Part shown: piece by piece, positions 51,059 through 58,988 of the stretch
Layout: every line of letters starts with the position of its first letter
Position numbering within the stretch: position 1 is the stretch's first letter
Assembly (NCBI GenBank): GCA_963676415.1
Contig: OY781097.1
Coordinates: 186,001 to 250,000, forward strand
Direction of reading: 5' to 3'
DNA: 64,000 nucleotides
Source: G963662905 sp963676415
GTDB lineage: Bacteria; Bacteroidota; Bacteroidia; Bacteroidales; WRLA01
Translations under genes and position numbers: made by a program
The notes under the pieces: generated by a model
The model's database searches: none
What the model was told of the DNA's origin: nothing
The model's input: the letters and a program-made list of their open reading frames with translations, nothing else

Positions 51059-52495
51059 TTAATTGATTTTAACAATTTTCACAGGAGTGGATATTATTTT
51101 ATTTTCTTTACTATCCCTAATGACCACAAAATACACTCCCATAGGAAGTTCATTGTTTGCCATATCCTTTCCATCCCATGTAAAGCCCGGTTCCTTTTTG
51201 TCAAATTCAGATTGCCATACCAAACAGCCACAAGTATTATAAATATTGACGATTAAGCTTCCTTGTGCCTTCTGAGGATATGAAATGTAGCAATAATTGT
51301 TAAAAGGATTGGGGTAAACACATAAGTCACTATATGTGACCTCTGTTCTGTTGGTAGTTATATCCGTTTCTGTTAACCAAATGGTAGAAAAATATCTATT
51401 ATTAATTATTGTATCTAAAGTGGTAAAATCCAGACTGATTGTATTGTTCCGCAAAAAAGCATTGATTCCTCCAATGCCTCGCTTAATGTTAGCTGAATAA
51501 ATCTTTTCTTCCTTGATTATATCATCAATAAAAAAGTAATGATTTACTGCAACCGGACTATAACCATTTGCTCTGGAACAATCAAAAAAATGTAGTGCAT
51601 CCAAATGATCGTAAATAACAACCTGTGATCTCTTGCCTGTATTTAACAGTTTGGGATTTGTCCAAAAGTCAACTTCTTTAACAGCCCAAAAGGCTCCGCG
51701 AGTGTTTTGGTCAATTTCTTCAACCCATATAATAGCCGGATTTCCATCTGAATCTACAGTAATGCCACCACCATAATAAAGATCCTTATTATTTAAGATT
51801 TCTATATCACTTAACACTTCATCCTTCATACTAAAATAGGCCAGCCTATCTTCATAATTTCCTAAGCCAGGCAAATTTTTTTGTCCGGCAAAAAAGTGAA
51901 TCCACCCTTCATTGTCAACAGCAAGTCCGGATATCTTTATTGCTACAGTATCGCTGTACAGGACTTTTATATCGCTCCAGCTCCCATATCTGCACACTGA
52001 ATAGTAGCTTGCCCCATAATTCCAAAAGCAATAGACACTGCCGTCGGGCGTGGCAGCCATATGATTAAAAGCACTGCCGCATAATGAAAGTGTATCTGCC
52101 GGCTCCCAATTATATCCATTGTGGCGAATTGACAATATTTGAGAGCCATAGGGGTTTACTACATTATACAAATAACTCACATATATCATCCCAGCTGTAT
52201 CTGCAACAATCTTCGGAGAATCCAGCCATAGGCCGGGTTCATGGGCAATGGTTTCAGGCTCTGTCCATGTTTGTCCCTGGTCTAAAGATTTTGAATACTC
52301 AATAGTATAATAATGGAGTTCGATTTTACGGCTCCACACGCAATGATAAACCCCTTTACTGTCGATCAGGAAATCTTTATAATTGGCAATACCTTCTCCG
52401 CTTACAATTTTAACCGGCTCCGTCCACTGCTGGGCAAAGCCAGCAGTGTTTATCAGGAAATAGAGAACCCCAATCAAAAATATATTGTTCTTCAT
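51059..52495 (-). CDS. Tandem T9SS propeller protein 2 (variable cassette, type II)
   Basis: A 478-residue paralogue. The signal peptide and first ~262 residues match copy 1 with only a handful of changes (for example I/V10 and a G-to-D change in FSMKDEVLSD). The central cassette (IDQNTRGAFWAVKEVDFW, then INAFLRNNTISLDFTTLDT and TDITTNRTEV) is shared in type with copy 3, not copy 1. The sorting domain VYPNPFNNYCYISYPQKAQG ends in IVKIN. The 11-bp gaps before and after have the same sequence. Confidence 0.82.
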   Translation of the reverse strand: MKNNIFLIGVLYFLINTAGFAQQWTEPVKIVSGEGIANYKDFLIDSKGVYHCVWSRKIELHYYTIEYSKSLDQGQTWTEPETIAHEPGLWLDSPKIVADTAGMIYVSYLYNVVNPYGSQILSIRHNGYNWEPADTLSLCGSAFNHMAATPDGSVYCFWNYGASYYSVCRYGSWSDIKVLYSDTVAIKISGLAVDNEGWIHFFAGQKNLPGLGNYEDRLAYFSMKDEVLSDIEILNNKDLYYGGGITVDSDGNPAIIWVEEIDQNTRGAFWAVKEVDFWTNPKLLNTGKRSQVVIYDHLDALHFFDCSRANGYSPVAVNHYFFIDDIIKEEKIYSANIKRGIGGINAFLRNNTISLDFTTLDTIINNRYFSTIWLTETDITTNRTEVTYSDLCVYPNPFNNYCYISYPQKAQGSLIVNIYNTCGCLVWQSEFDKKEPGFTWDGKDMANNELPMGVYFVVIRDSKENKIISTPVKIVKIN

Positions 52496-52506
52496 AATTT
52501 TATGTT

Positions 52507-53943
52507 TTAATTGATTTTAACAATTTTCACAGGAGTGGATATTATTTTATTTTCTTTACTATCCCTAATGTCCACAAAATACACTCCCATAGGAAGTTCA
52601 TTGTTTGCCATATCCTTTCCATCCCATGTAAAGCCCGGTTCCTTTTTGTCAAATTCAGATTGCCATACCAAACAGCCACAAGTATTATAAATGCTGACGA
52701 TTGAGCTCTCTTGCAACTTCTGAGGACATGAAATGCAGCAATAATTGTTAAATGGATTGGGGTAAACACACAAGTCACTATATGTGACCTCTGTTCTATT
52801 GGTAGTTATATCAGTTTCTGTTAACCATATAGTAGAAAAACGTCTATTATCAAATACTGTATCCAAAGTGGAAAAATCCAGACTGATTGTATTGTTCCGC
52901 AAGAAGGCATTGATTCCTCCAATGCCCCGCTTATTGTTTGCTGAATATACCTTTTCAATCTGGATAACACCATCAACAAAAAAATAATGGTCCAAGGAGA
53001 CCTGATTAGAACTGTTAGTCCCAATACAGGTAAAAAAATGTAGTGCATCCAAATGATCATAAATAATAGTTTGCAACCACCTGTCAGTATTTAACAGTTT
53101 AGCATTTGTCCAATAACCGTCTTCTTTAACGGACCAAAAGGCGCCCTGTGTATTTTGGTTAATTCCTTCCATCCACAAAACAGCCGGTTTTCCATCTGAA
53201 TTCACAGTAATGCCACCACCATAATAAAGATCCTTATTGTTTAAAATTTCTATATCACTTAACACTTCATCCTTCATACTAAAATAAGCCAATCGATATT
53301 TGTTATTTGGTATCCCTGGCAGTTTTTTTTGGCCGGCAAAAAAATGAATCCGCCCTTCATTGTCAACAGCAAGACCGGATATCTTTATTGCTACAGTATC
53401 GCTGTACAGGACTTTTACATCGCTCCAGCTTCCATACTTGCATACTGAATAATAACTTGTCCCATAATTCCAAAAGCAATAGACACTGCCGTCGGGCGTG
53501 GCAGCCATATAATTAAAAGCACTGCCGCATAATGAAAGTGTATCTGCCGGTTCCCAATTATATCCATTGTGGCGAATTGATAATATTTGAGAGCCATAAG
53601 GGTTTACTACATTGTATAAATAGCTCACATATACCATCCCAGCTGTATCTGCAACAATCTTCGGACAATCCAGCCATAGGCCGGGTTCATGGGCAATGGT
53701 TTCAGGCTCTGTCCATGTTTGTCCCTGGTCTAAAGATTTTGAATACTCAATAGTATAATAATGGAGTTCGATTTTACGGCTCCACACGCAATGATAAACC
53801 CCTTTACTGTCGATCAGGAAATCTTTATAATTGGCAATGCCTTCTCCGCTTACAATTTTAACCGGCTCCGTCCACTGCTGGGCAAAGCCCTGTGCAAGAA
53901 GGAAGATAAAGATAATGCTGAGGGATATTCTGGTTTTTTCCAT
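52507..53943 (-). CDS. Tandem T9SS propeller protein 3 (variable cassette, type II)
   Basis: A 478-residue paralogue and the first gene of the array in transcription order. Its signal peptide (MEKTRISLSIIFIFLLAQGF) is unlike that of copies 1 and 2, but from AQQWTEPVKIV onward it is nearly identical to them until about residue 195, with scattered changes (for example KKLPGIPNNKYRLAYFSMKD). The type II cassette and sorting domain resemble copy 2 with more substitutions. It appears to be a mosaic of shared and private segments. No clear promoter was found in the upstream 70 bp. Confidence 0.82.
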   Translation of the reverse strand: MEKTRISLSIIFIFLLAQGFAQQWTEPVKIVSGEGIANYKDFLIDSKGVYHCVWSRKIELHYYTIEYSKSLDQGQTWTEPETIAHEPGLWLDCPKIVADTAGMVYVSYLYNVVNPYGSQILSIRHNGYNWEPADTLSLCGSAFNYMAATPDGSVYCFWNYGTSYYSVCKYGSWSDVKVLYSDTVAIKISGLAVDNEGRIHFFAGQKKLPGIPNNKYRLAYFSMKDEVLSDIEILNNKDLYYGGGITVNSDGKPAVLWMEGINQNTQGAFWSVKEDGYWTNAKLLNTDRWLQTIIYDHLDALHFFTCIGTNSSNQVSLDHYFFVDGVIQIEKVYSANNKRGIGGINAFLRNNTISLDFSTLDTVFDNRRFSTIWLTETDITTNRTEVTYSDLCVYPNPFNNYCCISCPQKLQESSIVSIYNTCGCLVWQSEFDKKEPGFTWDGKDMANNELPMGVYFVDIRDSKENKIISTPVKIVKIN

Positions 53944-54020
53944 AATTGTTTCTGTTACTTATCCCAAAATTAGTAAGATTTATCTTCAAACGGCAAACTA
54001 TTGGACTTTTTGTTTTTATT

Positions 54021-54167
54021 TAGTGTCTGTCCATAAAGTACTGTGCTTGATTCAGAATGTTCGAGGTCGAGGCATTCTTGGTATTGAAAATAAGGAGCTT
54101 ACTAAAGTAAGTGACTGGTTTCAATACCAAGAATAACGCTGAGATCGGACATTATGGACAAGCACTA
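54021..54167. mobile_element. MITE-like palindromic element
   Basis: A 147-bp near-palindrome. The outer arms are TAGTGTCTGTCCATAA (54021-54036) and the reverse complement of TAGTGCTTGTCCATAA (54152-54167). An inner 16-bp perfect pair is ATTCTTGGTATTGAAA / TTTCAATACCAAGAAT, and the centre is CTTACTAAAGTAAG. ATTTAGTG occurs at both edges (54018 and 54167) and might be a target duplication. It has no coding capacity. It is probably a non-autonomous derivative of an IS not present in the window. Confidence 0.6.
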
Positions 54168-54168
54168 T

Positions 54169-54555
54169 TTAGTGTGCAAGATGTTTTTCTGTGTGGATAG
54201 GGTAAAATACTGAGCAAAGCAGGCTAAATCCTTTATGCATGTCTTCAAATGGATTATGCAATACCTGAAATCTTTTATGCAATACTTTAAATGGCTTATG
54301 CAGTAAATGAAATCTAATATGCAATACTTCAAATGGTCTATGCAGCACATGAAGTCCTTTATGCAGAACTTCAAATGGGTTATGCAGTACATGAAATCCT
54401 TTGTGCAGTACTTCAAATGGGTTATGCAGTATATGAAATCCTTTATGCAAGGCTTTAAATGGGCTATGCAGCACATGAATTCCTTTATGCAGTACTTCAA
54501 ATGGTTTATGCAGTATATGAAACGGCCAGTGCTTTGGATGTAGTAAATACCCCAT
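54169..54555 (-). CDS. Possible heptad-repeat protein encoded by the 21-bp array
   Basis: A 128-residue frame (MGYLLHPKHWPFHILHKPF start) in which 14 seven-residue units of the form PFEVLHK / GFHVLHN repeat without a break. The Leu-His pair is kept in 13 of 14 units although the codons vary (CTG/TTG, CAT/CAC), and the preceding hydrophobic residue varies as GTA/GTG/GTT or to Ile/Leu. This favours selection on this frame over the other open frames. There is no signal peptide, no recognised family, no clear promoter, and the 3' end runs to the MITE edge. It could equally be a non-coding satellite. Confidence 0.35.
   Translation of the reverse strand: MGYLLHPKHWPFHILHKPFEVLHKGIHVLHSPFKALHKGFHILHNPFEVLHKGFHVLHNPFEVLHKGLHVLHRPFEVLHIRFHLLHKPFKVLHKRFQVLHNPFEDMHKGFSLLCSVFYPIHTEKHLAH
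54235..54528. repeat. Tandem array of fourteen 21-bp units (42-bp higher-order period)
   Basis: Units start every 21 bp from 54235 to 54508 with no insertion or deletion. Two types alternate: ATGCAGTACTTCAAATGGG-like and ATGCAGTACATGAAATCC-like. The exact phase gives long open frames on the minus strand. 21 bp is two helical turns, so DNA bending or protein binding is another possible role. Confidence 0.85.
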
Positions 54556-54603
54556 AATATTTACGAAAAAGACGCAGTTTAGCAGAAATCAAAGCACAAA
54601 AAA

Positions 54604-54637
54604 AATCCTGCTACTCAATAAGAAAAGCAGGATTTTT
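54604..54637. terminator. Bidirectional hairpin terminator
   Basis: AAATCCTGCT / AGCAGGATTT stem with A-rich sequence before and T-rich after, so it could stop transcription in both directions. It lies between the repeat array and the dispersed repeat, upstream of the DUF2723 gene. Confidence 0.6.
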
Positions 54638-54644
54638 GTTTCTG

Positions 54645-54759
54645 GCCTGAATAATTCACAAAATATTCTATTACGCACCCAAACCGCTCCCTTTCGCTTA
54701 TTGCGGTTTGAATGTGGTCACTGAGCTTGTCGATTGTGCTCATGACGAAATTTCATTAA
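54645..54759 (-). repeat. Dispersed intergenic repeat, copy 2 (intact)
   Basis: On the minus strand it reads ATGAAATTTCGTCATGAGCA, then CGACAAGCTCAGTGACC, a hairpin CAAACCGC / GCGGTTTG around GCAATAAGCGAAAGG, and TAATAGAATATTTTGTGAAT. It aligns end to end with the split copy at 40871-40960 plus 41207-41250. Confidence 0.65.
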
Positions 54760-54827
54760 TTAATCAGCTTAGACACAAGTATTGCAGCCGATTTTGTACC
54801 TTCGCAGCTTAATATTCAGAAAATCAT

Positions 54828-57800
54828 ATGATGTCTTTTAACAAGAGCAACAACACTATCGGCTGGGCAATCGGGCTACTGGCCTCACTGGTTTATATCC
54901 TTACCGCAGAACCCACAGCAAGCTTCTGGGACTGTGGCGAATACATTGCAACAGCCTATAAATTACAGGTTGGCCATCCTCCGGGAGCACCACTTTTCCA
55001 GCTTATTGGCCGCTTTTTCAGCCTTTTTGCTTTTGGCAACGAGCATCTCGTAGCACGGATGATCAATTATATGTCGGCCATTTCGAGCGGAATGAGCATT
55101 ATGTTCCTCTACTGGAGTATCGTAATGCTGGCACAAAAACTCTTCAATTCCGAAAAACTGGCCGAAAAAGCCACACAAATTGCTGTAGTTGCTGCAGGTA
55201 TTGTTGGTGCGGCGGCTTATACATTTTCTGATTCATTTTGGTTTTCTGCTGTTGAAGGCGAAGTTTATGCCATGTCGTCCTTCTTCACGGCTGTGGTTTT
55301 TTGGGCGATGCTTAAATGGGAACGTAATGCAGACAATCCCACCTCCACACGATGGATTATCCTGATCGCTTATCTGATGGGTCTTTCGGTTGGCGTACAC
55401 CTGCTCAACCTGCTGGCACTGCCTGCCATTGCCATGATTTATTATTTCAAGAAATATCCAAAAACCACAGCGAAAGGCATTATTATCAGCTTATTGGCCG
55501 GTGTTGGACTGGTAGCTATCATCATGTATATGATTATTCCAGGTATTGTAAGCCTGGCCGGAAAATTTGAGCTCTTTTTCGTGAATGGCTTAGGATTGCC
55601 TTTCAACTCAGGCACAGTGGTTTATTTCATTTTCCTGATTGGGCTCATCATCTTCGGATTGCGTTACACAAAAAAGAAACACTGGATTCACGGCTATACC
55701 GCAGTATTATCGTTTATGTTTATCCTCATCGGATATTCGTCTTTTATGATATTGGTGATCCGCTCCAATGCCGGAACGCCCATCAACGAAAACAGCCCGA
55801 AAAACGCTATTTCGCTCCTCTCCTACCTCAACCGTGAGCAATATGGCGACTGGCCGCTCACAAAAGGCGCTTATTATAATGCCAAAGTGAAAGAATATGC
55901 CGACGGCAATCCGGTTTATACACGCGACGACAAATCGGGCAAATACATCATCACCGATAAAAAAGAAAGCCAGATACCGGTTTACGATGATAAAGACATC
56001 TCTTTATTTCCCCGCATGTGGAGCAGGCAGGCACATCACATCCGTGAATACAAAGCCTGGGCAGGGATCAACGACCCGGGCAATAAGCGCAAACCCAGTT
56101 TTGGCGAAAACCTCCGTTTTTTCTTCAACTACCAGCTGGGCAATATGTATGGCCGCTATTTTATGTGGAATTTTGCCGGCAGGGAAAATGATGTGCAGGG
56201 ACGTTACGACCGCAAAAACGGCAACTGGATTTCCGGAATCGGATTTATTGATGAAGCTCGACTGGGGCCTCAGGACAAGCTGCCCATTACACGCCAAAAC
56301 AAGGCCAACAACAAATTCTTCTTTTTCCCGCTCCTGCTCGGCCTTTGGGGCATGATTTACCTTTTCCAAAAAAATTATCAGCGCGGCATTATTGTGAGCC
56401 TGCTTTTCCTGATGACCGGTATTGCGATTGTTGTTTACCTGAACCAGTATTCGCCGCAACCCCGCGAGCGCGATTATGCCTATGCCGCATCATTTTATGC
56501 TTTTGCGATATGGATTGGCTTTGGTGTGCTTGCCCTGTACAGCTTCTTGCAGAAATTCCTCGATGCGCGCATTTCCGCCATCGCGGCAGGCACATTAACT
56601 TTTCTTTTGGTGCCGGTAATTATGGGTGCTCAAGGCTGGGACGACCACGACCGCAGCGAACGTTACACCACCCTGCAACTGGCCAAAACCTACTTAGACT
56701 CCTGCGAACCCAACGCCATATTATTTACTTATGGCGATAACGACACTTTCCCGCTTTGGTATGCCCAGGAAGTGGAAGGATACCGCACCGATGTGCGGGT
56801 AGTGAACCTCAGCCTGCTCAATGGCGGCTGGTATGTGGATCAAATGACCAAAAAGGTTTATGACTCAGACCCATGCCCGATTTCCTTCAGCGAAGAACAA
56901 TACCGTGAAGGCGGCATTGACGTTATTTATATGATTGAGCAGGAACACATCAAAGGGCCGGTGAATTTGAAAGAGCTGTTCAATATCCTGCACCAACATC
57001 CCGAAAAGCTTCAATATCCCACGGCCGGTGGCCTGATCACCTATTTCCCAACGAAAAATTTCAAGCTGAATATTGATAAGGAAAAAGTTCTTGCAACAGG
57101 AACAGTGCCCGAAAATAAAAAGGATTATATCGTGGACGACATCACCTGGCAAATGAGCGGACAAGGGATCCAGAAAAACAATATCACCATGATGGATATC
57201 CTGGCACATAACGACTGGGAACGTCCGATTTACTTCTCTTCCACAACAGGAACCAGTGCTTATATCGGTCTGGACGACCATTTGCAGCTCGAAGGCATGT
57301 GCTACCGTTTAGTCCCGGCAAAACTGCCCGATCATGACGGATATCCCGGCTTTGTAAATACCGACATCCTTTACGATAAAGCCATGAACAAATTCGATGT
57401 GGATATGAATCCCGGTTTGTATCTCAACGAAGACAACACCCGTATGGCAATGAACCTGCGCAATGTGTATGGACGGCTAATTACGTCGCTGCTTAAAGAG
57501 CATAAAGCCGATTCTGCCGCAACGGTCGCCGACCGCATTATTGAGATGATCCCACACGAATCGGTTCCTTTCGGCTATTTCTCGCGCGATTTTGCCGATG
57601 CTTATTTTGAAGCCGGTCAAACCGAAAAAGGGCTGGAAGTTTTCAATAAACAGTTGCAGAGCATTTCGGAAGAGCTGGAATACTATTTCCGCTTTGAGGG
57701 AAACCTGGCCAATAAATGGGACAGCGAAATACAGCAGGATTTGGCACTTTTGAACAACCTCAACCAGAAAGCGAAAAAATATAAATTAGGCGAGACCGCT

Positions 57801-57866
57801 GAAGAAACCGAGAAGCAATTCTCAAAATATTACGAACGCTTTCTGAATGAAAAGTACAAGCAATAG
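54828..57866 (+). CDS. DUF2723 family membrane protein (glycosyltransferase-like)
   Basis: A 1012-residue protein whose N-terminal half has about 11-12 membrane helices, starting with WAIGLLASLVYILTAEPTAS and the loop SFWDCGEYIATAYKLQVGHP, the DUF2723 hallmark. The first acidic loop (DCGE) resembles the catalytic loop of GT-C transferases such as protein O-mannosyltransferases, so a lipid-linked sugar transferase on the periplasmic face is likely but unproven. The C-terminal ~450 residues are soluble and periplasmic (YGDNDTFPLWYAQEVEGYRT) with a helical, TPR-like end. Start is the ATG at 54828 or the next codon. The stop overlaps the following gene by 20 bases. Confidence 0.88.
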   Translation: MMSFNKSNNTIGWAIGLLASLVYILTAEPTASFWDCGEYIATAYKLQVGHPPGAPLFQLIGRFFSLFAFGNEHLVARMINYMSAISSGMSIMFLYWSIVMLAQKLFNSEKLAEKATQIAVVAAGIVGAAAYTFSDSFWFSAVEGEVYAMSSFFTAVVFWAMLKWERNADNPTSTRWIILIAYLMGLSVGVHLLNLLALPAIAMIYYFKKYPKTTAKGIIISLLAGVGLVAIIMYMIIPGIVSLAGKFELFFVNGLGLPFNSGTVVYFIFLIGLIIFGLRYTKKKHWIHGYTAVLSFMFILIGYSSFMILVIRSNAGTPINENSPKNAISLLSYLNREQYGDWPLTKGAYYNAKVKEYADGNPVYTRDDKSGKYIITDKKESQIPVYDDKDISLFPRMWSRQAHHIREYKAWAGINDPGNKRKPSFGENLRFFFNYQLGNMYGRYFMWNFAGRENDVQGRYDRKNGNWISGIGFIDEARLGPQDKLPITRQNKANNKFFFFPLLLGLWGMIYLFQKNYQRGIIVSLLFLMTGIAIVVYLNQYSPQPRERDYAYAASFYAFAIWIGFGVLALYSFLQKFLDARISAIAAGTLTFLLVPVIMGAQGWDDHDRSERYTTLQLAKTYLDSCEPNAILFTYGDNDTFPLWYAQEVEGYRTDVRVVNLSLLNGGWYVDQMTKKVYDSDPCPISFSEEQYREGGIDVIYMIEQEHIKGPVNLKELFNILHQHPEKLQYPTAGGLITYFPTKNFKLNIDKEKVLATGTVPENKKDYIVDDITWQMSGQGIQKNNITMMDILAHNDWERPIYFSSTTGTSAYIGLDDHLQLEGMCYRLVPAKLPDHDGYPGFVNTDILYDKAMNKFDVDMNPGLYLNEDNTRMAMNLRNVYGRLITSLLKEHKADSAATVADRIIEMIPHESVPFGYFSRDFADAYFEAGQTEKGLEVFNKQLQSISEELEYYFRFEGNLANKWDSEIQQDLALLNNLNQKAKKYKLGETAEETEKQFSKYYERFLNEKYKQ

Positions 57867-58521
57867 CGATCCGCGCAAATGGTACCAGCGGCGAAAACCT
57901 TACTGGATGAGGCCGCCGGCCGTTATTAAGCAAATGCATGCGGAAAATGTGATTTGGTCGATGCCGCAGCATCCGGATAAAATTTATCTGACTTTTGATG
58001 ACGGCCCCATTCCCACGGTAACGCAGGACGTTCTGGATATTTTAAAGGATTTTGATGTGAAAGGCACGTTTTTTTGCATAGGCGATAATGTACGGAAGCA
58101 TCCGGCGGTATTTGAGCGATTGCAGGAAGAAGGCCATGATATCGGAAACCACAGCTACAACCATCTGAATGGTTGGAAAACAAACCGATATTCTTATGTT
58201 TCCAACGTTTTGAAAGCCGGCCAGATTATTGAGTCACAACTGTTCAGGCCACCTTACGGGCGCATCAGTCCCTTGCAGGCAAAAATCCTCGGCAAAAAGT
58301 TTAAAATCATTATGTGGTCGCTGCTCAGCGGAGATTTTGATCCAAGGCTCACAGCAGCAGATTGCCGCCAAATACTGCAAAAAGGCACTAAAGGAGGCGA
58401 TATCGTCGTTTTTCATGACAGCATAAAAGCCAAAGCCCGGCTACTGCATAGCCTGCCCTATTTTATAGAAGAACAATTAAAAAAAGGGCGTAAATTTGAG
58501 CTCTTAAAAAACGACCTCTGA
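57847..58521 (+). CDS. Polysaccharide deacetylase (NodB domain)
   Basis: A 224-residue carbohydrate esterase 4 protein. Motif 1 YLTFDDGPIP (catalytic Asp and metal Asp), motif 2 GNHSYNH (metal His), motif 3 FRPPYGRISP, motif 4 DFDPRL-like strand and motif 5 DIVVFHDS are in order. No signal peptide is evident; the N-terminus is basic, so the location is uncertain. The enzyme would remove N- or O-acetyl groups from a glycan such as peptidoglycan or a surface polymer. It is translationally coupled to DUF2723 (20-base overlap) and to the next gene (2-bp gap). Confidence 0.92.
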   Translation: MKSTSNSDPRKWYQRRKPYWMRPPAVIKQMHAENVIWSMPQHPDKIYLTFDDGPIPTVTQDVLDILKDFDVKGTFFCIGDNVRKHPAVFERLQEEGHDIGNHSYNHLNGWKTNRYSYVSNVLKAGQIIESQLFRPPYGRISPLQAKILGKKFKIIMWSLLSGDFDPRLTAADCRQILQKGTKGGDIVVFHDSIKAKARLLHSLPYFIEEQLKKGRKFELLKNDL

Positions 58522-58523
58522 AA

Positions 58524-58988
58524 ATGCAAGACATTCAAAATCATATATCCTATTTAAGGGAACAAAAAAGAACCTCCGTTTTTATCGGACTTGCATTTAG
58601 CCTTCTGGTATTGGTTTTTGCTGTATTTCTTGCTTATTATATCCGCGAAAAGTTCCCGGAAAATATTTTTGCGCTCAACATTATCTGGATGGCACCGCTT
58701 ACCATGATATTCCTAATCTGGCTCAGCATCAATATCCGCAACAGGCTTATCAATCAGGATATTGACCAGAAAACCATTTTAAAAGAAACGGCAAGTGAAG
58801 ATATCAGCATCAGGCATTTTGGCAGGAATAAGCGCTATGACCACGTAAGTTTCCGTGGCATGCAATTAAAAGTCGAACACAAACGTTTTGCCATTCCCCG
58901 CGACCATCGCGACCTGATTATTTTTCACGGAAAGCACTCAGGGATTATAACCGACATACTGGAAGGGGGAAAAAGTCTGAGAAAATGA
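58524..58988 (+). CDS. Uncharacterised two-helix membrane protein
   Basis: A 154-residue protein with helices at about residues 19-41 (VFIGLAFSLLVLVFAVFLAY) and 50-70 (ALNIIWMAPLTMIFLIWLSI), then a basic soluble C-terminal domain (ISIRHFGRNKRYDHVSFRGM). I do not recognise a family. The position between the deacetylase (2 bp) and the Big_5 lipoprotein (ATGA overlap) suggests a shared envelope function. Confidence 0.7.
   Translation: MQDIQNHISYLREQKRTSVFIGLAFSLLVLVFAVFLAYYIREKFPENIFALNIIWMAPLTMIFLIWLSINIRNRLINQDIDQKTILKETASEDISIRHFGRNKRYDHVSFRGMQLKVEHKRFAIPRDHRDLIIFHGKHSGIITDILEGGKSLRK

Noticed and set aside
54235..54528. The periodic array as a CRISPR locus
   Set aside because: Units are contiguous 21-mers with no unique spacers, and there are no cas genes in the window.
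54307..54543. Plus-strand frame over the 21-bp array (MQYFKW/MQYMKS type)
   Set aside because: An in-frame stop in the unit at 54298 cuts it from the rest of the array, and its Met positions change (GTG at 54403), unlike the minus-strand Leu-His frame.
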